Origin: Acidobacteriota bacterium
GTDB taxonomy: Bacteria > Acidobacteriota > UBA4820 > DSQY01
Assembly: GCA_021814085.1 (NCBI GenBank)
Contig: JAKAJA010000168.1
Location: 1 to 5,034 of the forward strand
Direction of reading: 5' to 3'
Length of the DNA: 5,034 bases
Each line of letters begins with the position of its first letter. The first letter of the stretch is position 1. The notes beneath the pieces are model-generated. The model saw only the letters and a program-made list of their open reading frames with translations. It made no database searches and was not told the DNA's origin. Shown here one piece after another: positions 1 through 5,034 of this stretch. The translations under genes were made by a program, and so were the position numbers.

Positions 1-516
1 AGCGACAGGGAGGTCCCCTCCGCCGTGAAGCACCTGCGCCGGTCGCACGTCCTGGGCTTTGACACGGAGACACGGCCAGCTTTCCAGCGCGGGGTCTCTT
101 ACCGGCCGGCCCTCCTCCAGCTCGCCTCTTCCGAGGCCGTGTGGCTCTTCCATCTCCCCATGCTGGCCTACCCCAACGACCTATGGGGGCTCCTCTCGGA
201 CGAGAGTGTCATCAAGACCGGCGTGAGCCTGGACTACGACGTCAAGCAGCTCCAGCTCCTCTCCCCCTTCGAACCCGCCGGCTTCGTGGACCTCGTCACC
301 CTGTCCGCGCCCCTCGGGTACAAGGCGGCGGGGCTCCGCAACCTCGCGGGCAATCTCCTGGGGTTCAGGATTTCCAAAGGGCCCAAGACCTCCAACTGGG
401 AGCGCCTGCCCCTCTCCGCCGCCCAGGTCACCTACGCCGCCACCGATGCCTGGGTCGGCCGCGAGCTGTACTTGAAGCTCAAGGCCAAGACGGACAGACT
501 CCACGGCACCTCTTGA
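1..516 (+). CDS. 3'-5' exonuclease, RNase D/Werner-like DEDDy family (5' end outside window)
   Basis: Predicted metal-dependent 3'-5' exonuclease of the DnaQ-like/RNase D superfamily, acting on DNA or RNA ends in the cytoplasm; the substrate cannot be told from sequence. Numbering from the GTG at 25, motif ExoI is FDTET (D13, E15), ExoII is in GVSLDYDVKQL (D72 in the place of the Werner exonuclease ExoII aspartate), and ExoIII is YAATD (Y137, D141), so all four acidic residues and the DEDDy tyrosine are present. GLRNLA and SNWE (about 103-126) are also typical of the bacterial Werner-like group. The frame is open from base 1, and the codons before the GTG (SDREVPSA) read like the helix that normally precedes the ExoI strand. 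Family members are usually near 200 residues. I therefore infer a start upstream of the window. GTG 25 has a possible SD (GGAGG at 9-13), but that sits in a small inverted repeat with CCTCC. No HRDC domain follows, so it is not full-length RNase D. Confidence 0.9.
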   Translation, partial: SDREVPSAVKHLRRSHVLGFDTETRPAFQRGVSYRPALLQLASSEAVWLFHLPMLAYPNDLWGLLSDESVIKTGVSLDYDVKQLQLLSPFEPAGFVDLVTLSAPLGYKAAGLRNLAGNLLGFRISKGPKTSNWERLPLSAAQVTYAATDAWVGRELYLKLKAKTDRLHGTS

Positions 517-663
517 CCCAACCCCTGCGGCCAGAAAGCTGCCGTAACCCTATGGAGCGCCGCGAGAGACGGCCTCCCGATTGCCGTCATTCAAATCGCG
601 CCCATCCCCTTCCAGAAAACGCATGAGGGTTCGTCTGGTCCGTTCAGAGAGTCCACTTCAACT

Positions 664-963
664 ATGCCCGCACAAGGCGGCCCGCGGTACCTTGGGTGGA
701 ATGACCCTCCCCCGTGGCATCTGCGGGCAAGTGGTTCGCCTCCATGGAGATTTGAGATAGATTTGGTTTTTCCAGCCGCGCCGGAACGGCCGACCAAAGG
801 CCAGTTTCTGGAGCTCGTTCGATCGAGGAGCCGCCGTGTCCAAGATCGGACTGGCCAACTCATGACCGTGGTCAAGGACGAGATGCCGGTCGTCCAAATC
901 GAGATGGCGGAGGAGATCTCTTTCGAAGCACCGCTCTTCCCGCGTCCTTTCCATCCGAGGTGA
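664..963 (+). CDS. Doubtful small hypothetical ORF (99 codons)
   Basis: I do not recognise this product. For: it opens with ATG, and its TGA (961-963) overlaps the Shine-Dalgarno of the desulfurase and lies four bases before that GTG, an arrangement typical of translational coupling. The last 35 or so residues (MTVVKDEMPVVQIEMAEEIS and on) show codon use closer to the neighbours. Against: the N-terminal half is rich in Pro, Trp, Gly and Arg without periodicity, third-position GC is lower than in the adjacent genes, the ATG has only a weak purine stretch (GAGAG near 647-651) upstream, and an open frame of similar length exists on the opposite strand. No signal peptide or membrane segment is visible. 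It may be a chance ORF in GC-rich DNA or the remnant of a gene. Confidence 0.25.
   Translation: MPAQGGPRYLGWNDPPPWHLRASGSPPWRFEIDLVFPAAPERPTKGQFLELVRSRSRRVQDRTGQLMTVVKDEMPVVQIEMAEEISFEAPLFPRPFHPR
957..963 (+). promoter_or_regulatory. Shine-Dalgarno site fixing the GTG start of the desulfurase
   Basis: GAGGTGA at 957-963 is a seven-base match to the consensus complementary to the 3' end of 16S rRNA, and its GAGG core lies 7 bases before GTG 968. The in-frame ATG at 1028, which would begin the protein at the usual family N-terminus MIYLDNGAT, has no purine-rich element before it (upstream bases are mostly C and T). This favours GTG 968. The TGA stop of the doubtful upstream ORF lies inside this site. 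Confidence 0.65.
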
Positions 964-967
964 TTCC

Positions 968-2191
968 GTGACGAATCCTGACACCGAGAGCCCCTACCTC
1001 AACCTCCCCCTGCCGCCTTGCCTGAACATGATCTACTTGGACAACGGTGCAACCTCCTTTCCCAAACCCGAAGAGGTGTACGCCTTTATGGACGATTTCT
1101 ACCGCCGCCGCGGCGTGAACCCTGGGCGCTCGGGGTTCGACCTCTGCCTGGAGGCGGGGAGCCTGGTGGACGACACCAGAAAGCTCTTATGCACCTTCTT
1201 CGGGGGAACCGATCCCAACCGCCTGGTCTTCGGGTACAACTCCACGGACGCCCTGAACCTGGCCATCTTCGGCATCCTCAAACCCGGCGACCACGCCGTC
1301 ACGACCCACCTGGAGCACAACGCCGTCATCAGGCCCCTCTGGCACCTCCAGGAGGAGGGCCTGCGCGTGGACTGGGTGGACTTCGACGAGCAGGGTTACG
1401 TGGACCCCGCCCGGGTGATCGCGTGCATCCGCAAGGACACCCGGGCCGTCGTCATGAACCACGGTTCGAACGTCATCGGCACCGTGCAAGACCTGGCCCC
1501 CGTTGGCCGCGTCTGCCGCGAGCGCGGGATTCCCTTCATCGTGGACGCCTCGCAGACCGCGGGGATGGTCCCGTTGAGCATGGAGGAACTCCGCGCTGAC
1601 GTGATCTGCTTCACGGGACACAAGAGCCTCATGGGCCCCATGGGCATCGGCGGGATGCTGGTGCGCGAGGGGGTGCAGATCCGCCAGACCCGGGCGGGAG
1701 GCACGGGCGTGCGCAGCATCGAGCGCCACCACCTGGAGGAGTATCCCTTCCGGATGGAGTACGGCACGCCCAACCTACCGGGCATCGCCGGCCTGCACGC
1801 GGGCGTGGAATGGGTGAACAAGCAAGGCCTCCTTCGGATCCACCACCACGAGATGGCCCTCTGGAAGCGGCTCCGAGACGGCCTCCGGGACATGGATGGG
1901 GTCACACTCTACTGCCAGGAGGACGCGGGGAAGGAGCGCATCAGCGTGCTCTCCTTCAACGTGGCGGGCTTCGAGGCGGCGGACGTGGGGACCCTCCTCG
2001 ACGTGGACCACAACATCGCGTGCCGGACGGGCCTCCACTGCACGCCCATGGTCCACGAGCACCTGGGCACTCACAAGCTATTCGGTACCGTCCGTTTCAG
2101 CATCGGGCCCTTCAACACGGAAGGACACATCGACAAGGCGATTGCCGCCGTCGCGGAGATCGCCGAGCTTGGGCGCAAGGGTCGTCGATAG
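968..2191 (+). CDS. Cysteine desulfurase family protein (PLP-dependent, class V aminotransferase fold)
   Basis: Predicted cytoplasmic PLP enzyme that removes sulfur from L-cysteine, giving alanine and an enzyme persulfide for Fe-S cluster or other thio-cofactor assembly. At 407 residues it has the full family length. MIYLDNGATSFPKP (21-34) is the classic N-terminal motif. H117 (THLEHNAV) matches the histidine that stacks on PLP, and D193 and Q196 (VDASQTAG) match the residues contacting the pyridine nitrogen and O3'. K219 in TGHKSLMGP is the Schiff-base lysine. C358 in RTGLHC is the catalytic cysteine, and R376 in VRFSIGPFNT binds the substrate carboxylate. Spacing of these residues closely follows E. 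coli SufS (K226, C364, R379). The GLHC and FNTEGHID wording resembles the stand-alone family (TIGR01977 type) more than IscS. The 20 residues before MIYLDN are not part of the fold. No scaffold, SufE-like or MoeB/ThiI-like partner gene is in view, so the sulfur acceptor is unknown. Other class V reactions, such as selenocysteine lyase, are possible but less likely. Confidence 0.93.
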   Translation: MTNPDTESPYLNLPLPPCLNMIYLDNGATSFPKPEEVYAFMDDFYRRRGVNPGRSGFDLCLEAGSLVDDTRKLLCTFFGGTDPNRLVFGYNSTDALNLAIFGILKPGDHAVTTHLEHNAVIRPLWHLQEEGLRVDWVDFDEQGYVDPARVIACIRKDTRAVVMNHGSNVIGTVQDLAPVGRVCRERGIPFIVDASQTAGMVPLSMEELRADVICFTGHKSLMGPMGIGGMLVREGVQIRQTRAGGTGVRSIERHHLEEYPFRMEYGTPNLPGIAGLHAGVEWVNKQGLLRIHHHEMALWKRLRDGLRDMDGVTLYCQEDAGKERISVLSFNVAGFEAADVGTLLDVDHNIACRTGLHCTPMVHEHLGTHKLFGTVRFSIGPFNTEGHIDKAIAAVAEIAELGRKGRR

Positions 2192-2219
2192 CCCCATTCA
2201 TTCGCTACAGACACTTTGT

Positions 2220-2279
2220 GGGCCCCTTCGGGCCCGAGAACGAAAAGGGCGGGCCAGCGGACCCGCCCCTCGTCTTTCT
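2220..2279. terminator. Probable bidirectional terminator between convergent genes
   Basis: Two GC-rich hairpins fill the gap between the stops of the converging genes. The first is GGGCCC (2220-2225), loop CTTC, GGGCCC (2230-2235). The second is stronger: GGGCGGG (2247-2253), an 8-base loop, CCCGCCC (2262-2268), and it can be extended outside by ACGA (2240-2243) with TCGT (2270-2273). On the + strand the second hairpin is followed by a T/C-rich run (CTCGTCTTTCT). On the - strand it is followed by TTTTCG, the complement of 2241-2246. It can therefore act as an intrinsic terminator for both the desulfurase and the leftward gene. The T tracts are modest. Confidence 0.7.
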
Positions 2280-2293
2280 GAGTCACGTGATCG

Positions 2294-5034
2294 CTAGGGG
2301 CGATTCACGTTGTAGTTCCAGGAGTTCTTGACCACCGGCGTGCTGTCTACTGTACACGTGGGGCAGAGCCCGCACGGCAGGATGGAGCACGGGTTGTTGA
2401 CGTGCCAGCCCTTCCACAGGAAGGTGACGCTGGGGCCGGAGACCGTGACCAGGTTGTACCCGATGTACCCCTGAGGTTTCCCGGAGGCGGGAATTTCGGG
2501 GTTGTGGTAGAACTGCCTGGCGGGATCCCGCACGTAGGATGGGCTGTAGTCGCAGTCGGCTTCCGTCTTGCCGTCAATCTCCGCGCCTCCCGTCCCCACG
2601 AGCACCTGGTGCATCGCGTCAATGCCGGTCCCGCCGGGAAGTGACGTGCCCGCGACGATCGTGTGGTCGAAGAAGTGCTCGTGCCCGCAGAAATAGATCT
2701 CGGCCACACCGGACAGCCCCTGGACAAACTCGTCCCTTCCCCCGGCGGTGGACGCGGTGGCGTCCATGGAGGTTTCCATCGAAACTTTGTACAGCGGGGA
2801 GTGACCGAAGGCGAAGCAGTGCGCTAGGGTGTTATCCGCCCTGAAGGCGGCGACCTGCCCGGACAGCCATCCGTTGCAGAAGACGCTCGGCACGACGGTC
2901 GAGGAGGTCGGGAAGACGCCGTTGTCCTTGTCGTGAATGGCCGCGTACTCGTCGATTCCAAGGAACAGGGTGTTCCCGTAGCGGAAGGAGTAGGTGAACC
3001 CCCTCTCGTCCATCTCGGGGTTCTGATCGGGCCCGGTCCCCATGGGAGGACCGTTCTGCGGGAGAAGACCACCGATGTACTTGGTCCACTGGCTCCGGGT
3101 GACGTCCCCCTGAAGGTAGCACTCGTGGTTGCCCCGCGTGGGATACAGGTTCTTGCCGGGGACGTAGCCATACTGAGCTGCCAGCGCGAGAAGCTCCTGG
3201 TACTGGAGATCGGAGAGCGCCATGGACTTGGAGCCGTCGGCGTCCCAGGCGGCGCAGGTGTTCTCGTTGTTGCACATCACCATGAATCCGGTCGCGAAGT
3301 CCCCCGGCATGAGGAGGAACTGGCAGTGGTCCTCGGCCGCCTTCTGGAACAGAAGGCCCAGGTGGCCGATGGCGATGCCGGGCAACATGAGGTCGCTCCG
3401 CGTGTCGTCCAGCACGCCGAAGGTGAAGCCGAGGTCCTCCGTGGAGTCGAGGGATGCCGTGAAGGAGCCCATGCGGACGGACTGGTCGAAGGTCTCCAGG
3501 CTTTTCAGGTCGAACTCCTGGCCTCCCAGGCGGTACCGCAGGCGGGCGATGGAACTTGCCGACAAGCCGCACATGGGCCCCGCCGTGCTATTGGAGACGA
3601 CCCCGAGGGAGGCTTTCCCGATGATTGGGGCCGACAGCACTCCGTCGATGAACTGGGCACCGTCCGCGTCCGATACCGCGCCCGTAACCGTGAATTCCCT
3701 GATCTTGGCCGTCCGCACGAAGTCTTTCCGGGGATCGGCCATCCCGATGAGGCCCGAGGCCACACCTGCCAAGACGTAGGAATGCTGGAAGCCTCCGACC
3801 TCGACCTTCTCCACGTCGCCGCCCGATTCAATCCTGAGCTTGCGGACCCACCCCCGGATGGTGAGCTTCCCTATTCGCTCCGCCCGCAGGATATCGTGGG
3901 CGCCATCTCCCTGGCCGTCCCAGGTTTCCGCGACGAGGGATTTGATCTTGCCGCGGGTGGCGAGATTCAGGTCGCGCACGTTTCGAAATTGGAGGTGGCT
4001 CCCTCTGCCCGGCGCGGCCCCAAGGGTAATCTCGCTGGCTCCCGCCACATCACGCAGGACCAGCGTCTTGACTCCGCCCGTGGCCGTGATGGAACCCAGG
4101 AGGTCGGTGTTGGCCGCCTGAATGGCCTTGAGGTCTCCGTTGACCCGCACGTTGCGGACCGTGGTCTGGCCGGCGGTGCTGATCTGGAGTTCCGATGCGT
4201 CTGTGGTGCCGTCAAGGACGATGTCCACGGCGTTCGACCCGTCCGCGACGGTGGTGTATCCTTCGCCGGGCCCGGTGAGCGTTATGCGGACGGCGTCCCC
4301 GTCGCGGTCCTGGAAGGCGGCCGATGTCCCCTTCCCAAGGAGCATGGGCGGGACGCGGTTTTCCATGGCCCCGCAATCCACCCTTCCCGCCACCACGCGC
4401 GGCGCCCCCGTCTGGTCCGTGGGATGCTCGCAATCGGCAGGGCCGGCGTTTACGGCCGGGCTCCACGGTCTGAGGGCATGAGTGAGCGTCGCCCCCCCAT
4501 TGCCCGAAAGGGGCAGGAGGCCTGGGTCCTGGCTGAAGATGTTGCCATGTCCGCCAAGGTTCCCGAGGTGGACCCCGAGTACCGAGTCGTATGGGAGGCC
4601 ATCACCCTGAAGGTCGGCCACGCCGCCATCGCCCGAGGCGACGTTTCCGCTCAGGATGGACCCTCGGAGAAGGACCGCGCCACCCGACACTTCCCCGATG
4701 GTGCTGCTTCCACTTTCGGAAAGAAGGTAGTTGGCCACGCCTCCTCCGGTCCAAGCCCTGTTGGCTGTGACCGTCGAGTGCTCCAGGTCCACCGAACCGG
4801 GAAAAGCGTCGACGCCCCAGGGGCCTCCCGCCGTCACGATGTCGTTGAAGATGCCGCCGCCCATACCGCTCTTCTCCTCGACGGCAAGCAGGTGGGAGAT
4901 TTCGACCTTCTCGGCAGCCCGCCCGGCCACGAGGGCCCCGGCCTCGTTTCCGGAGACCGTGCTGTTGAAGAGGAACAGCTCGGGAACCACGGCGGCTTTC
5001 CCTCCCCACGAATTGCAAATGCCTCCCCCGTTCC
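2294..5034 (-). CDS. Beta-helix / choice-of-anchor Q / beta-solenoid / metallophosphoesterase mosaic protein (5' end outside window)
   Basis: Likely exported protein, in one frame that runs to the window edge. Residues are counted from the in-frame GTG at 4990. Residues before it and up to about 150 are Gly- and Asn-rich rungs of a right-handed parallel beta-helix (GGGICN, STVSGN, GGGIFN, STVTAN, GGGVAN, SILSGN). Residues 145-212 match choice-of-anchor Q style sequence (DPGLLPLSGNGGATLTHAL, SPAVNAG, TDQTGAPR, DCGAME). Residues 215-515 form a second repetitive beta-rich region resembling solenoid modules of large planctomycete proteins. Residues 520-862 form a calcineurin-like metallophosphoesterase: D529 (DDTR), G563-D564, GNHE (620-623), H730 (GHSPLY) and GHEH (769-772), so a dimetal site looks nearly intact. 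Phosphomonoester or diester hydrolysis is expected, but the substrate is unknown. The tail has four closely spaced cysteines (868-879). GTG 4990 is not the real start because beta-helix sequence continues upstream of it. The signal peptide must lie beyond the window. No LPXTG, PEP-CTERM or terminal membrane helix is seen at the C-terminus. Confidence 0.88.
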   Translation of the reverse strand, partial: NGGGICNSWGGKAAVVPELFLFNSTVSGNEAGALVAGRAAEKVEISHLLAVEEKSGMGGGIFNDIVTAGGPWGVDAFPGSVDLEHSTVTANRAWTGGGVANYLLSESGSSTIGEVSGGAVLLRGSILSGNVASGDGGVADLQGDGLPYDSVLGVHLGNLGGHGNIFSQDPGLLPLSGNGGATLTHALRPWSPAVNAGPADCEHPTDQTGAPRVVAGRVDCGAMENRVPPMLLGKGTSAAFQDRDGDAVRITLTGPGEGYTTVADGSNAVDIVLDGTTDASELQISTAGQTTVRNVRVNGDLKAIQAANTDLLGSITATGGVKTLVLRDVAGASEITLGAAPGRGSHLQFRNVRDLNLATRGKIKSLVAETWDGQGDGAHDILRAERIGKLTIRGWVRKLRIESGGDVEKVEVGGFQHSYVLAGVASGLIGMADPRKDFVRTAKIREFTVTGAVSDADGAQFIDGVLSAPIIGKASLGVVSNSTAGPMCGLSASSIARLRYRLGGQEFDLKSLETFDQSVRMGSFTASLDSTEDLGFTFGVLDDTRSDLMLPGIAIGHLGLLFQKAAEDHCQFLLMPGDFATGFMVMCNNENTCAAWDADGSKSMALSDLQYQELLALAAQYGYVPGKNLYPTRGNHECYLQGDVTRSQWTKYIGGLLPQNGPPMGTGPDQNPEMDERGFTYSFRYGNTLFLGIDEYAAIHDKDNGVFPTSSTVVPSVFCNGWLSGQVAAFRADNTLAHCFAFGHSPLYKVSMETSMDATASTAGGRDEFVQGLSGVAEIYFCGHEHFFDHTIVAGTSLPGGTGIDAMHQVLVGTGGAEIDGKTEADCDYSPSYVRDPARQFYHNPEIPASGKPQGYIGYNLVTVSGPSVTFLWKGWHVNNPCSILPCGLCPTCTVDSTPVVKNSWNYNVNRP

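Larger units (their letters stand above)
517..967. other. Intergenic stretch without a confident gene
   Basis: This 451-base gap separates the exonuclease from the desulfurase. The reading frame of the exonuclease stays free of stops from just after its TGA (514-516) to the TGA at 961-963. The part before 664 has no ATG or GTG start in that frame and reads like non-protein sequence. Third-position GC preference is weaker here than in the flanking genes. An AT-rich patch at about 750-773 stands out and could hold a weak promoter: TAGATT at 758-763 is a partial -10 match, but there is no good -35 at 17 bases. I found no tRNA, hairpin terminator or long repeat in it. It may hold the promoter and leader of the desulfurase gene, or a decayed gene. 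Confidence 0.5.

Noticed and set aside
513..553. TTGACC just after the exonuclease as a -35 box
   Set aside because: No -10-like hexamer is found 16-18 bases downstream; the nearest TAACCC/CCTAT is too far.
586..603. tRNA T-loop-like string TTCAAATC
   Set aside because: The flanking bases do not pair into a T-stem, and no acceptor stem or anticodon arm can be drawn around it.
658..984. Leftward 108-codon open frame opposite the 517-967 gap
   Set aside because: It overlaps the Shine-Dalgarno and start of the desulfurase, has an Arg-rich unstructured translation and shows no promoter or ribosome site; there is no more support for it than chance.
1187..1905. Long antisense open frames opposite the cysteine desulfurase
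   Set aside because: They lie wholly opposite a well-supported conserved gene, have His/Arg/Pro-rich low-complexity translations and reflect GC-biased codon use of the sense gene.
3365..3376. AIGHLG (residues 540-545) as motif I of the phosphoesterase
   Set aside because: It resembles the DxHxG pattern but lacks the Asp and lies too close to the GD motif (about 20 residues). DDTR at 528-531 has the right residue and spacing.
3222..4481. Rightward open frames (3222-3779, 3840-4121, 4122-4481) opposite the mosaic protein
   Set aside because: Their translations show no recognisable motifs, and the opposite strand encodes clear solenoid and phosphoesterase sequence across the same bases.
4988..4990. 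GTG at 4990 (- strand) as the true start of the mosaic protein
   Set aside because: The frame continues upstream to the window edge with beta-helix sequence (GGGICN), so the real start lies outside the window.
1..5034. Insertion sequence, CRISPR array, phage or defence system
   Set aside because: No terminal inverted repeats, direct repeats with spacers, transposase or nuclease-helicase genes are visible; the only nuclease is a housekeeping-type exonuclease.

Overview
The window is GC-rich bacterial DNA and holds three convincing protein genes. Two read rightwards (an RNase D/Werner-type 3'-5' exonuclease fragment and a cysteine desulfurase family enzyme). One very long gene reads leftwards towards them and encodes a large, probably exported mosaic protein. 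The species cannot be fixed from this sequence. Strong GC preference at third codon positions, GTG starts and a long beta-solenoid protein with CSLREA/choice-of-anchor Q features suit large-genome environmental bacteria such as Planctomycetota, Acidobacteriota or related uncultured lineages. That placement is inference from protein style only.

Layout: 1-516 (+) is the C-terminal part of a DEDDy 3'-5' exonuclease whose true start appears to lie upstream of the window. 517-967 has no confident gene. It contains one doubtful small ORF (664-963) that ends four bases before the next start codon. 968-2191 (+) is a complete class V aminotransferase-fold cysteine desulfurase with every expected catalytic residue and a good Shine-Dalgarno sequence. 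2192-2293 is a short convergent intergenic space with two GC-rich hairpins that probably stop transcription from both sides. 2294-5034 (-) is one uninterrupted frame of more than 900 codons that runs off the right edge. In protein order it carries a glycine-rich parallel beta-helix, a choice-of-anchor Q-like segment, a second repetitive beta-solenoid, a calcineurin-like metallophosphoesterase and a cysteine-rich tail.

The three genes do not form an obvious pathway. The exonuclease and desulfurase are housekeeping-type cytoplasmic enzymes (nucleic acid processing; sulfur mobilisation from cysteine) and the leftward gene is a separate transcription unit for a likely surface or secreted protein. 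I see no mobile element, CRISPR array, tRNA or rRNA. The most notable item is the domain combination of the leftward gene; I cannot call it a new system from this window alone.
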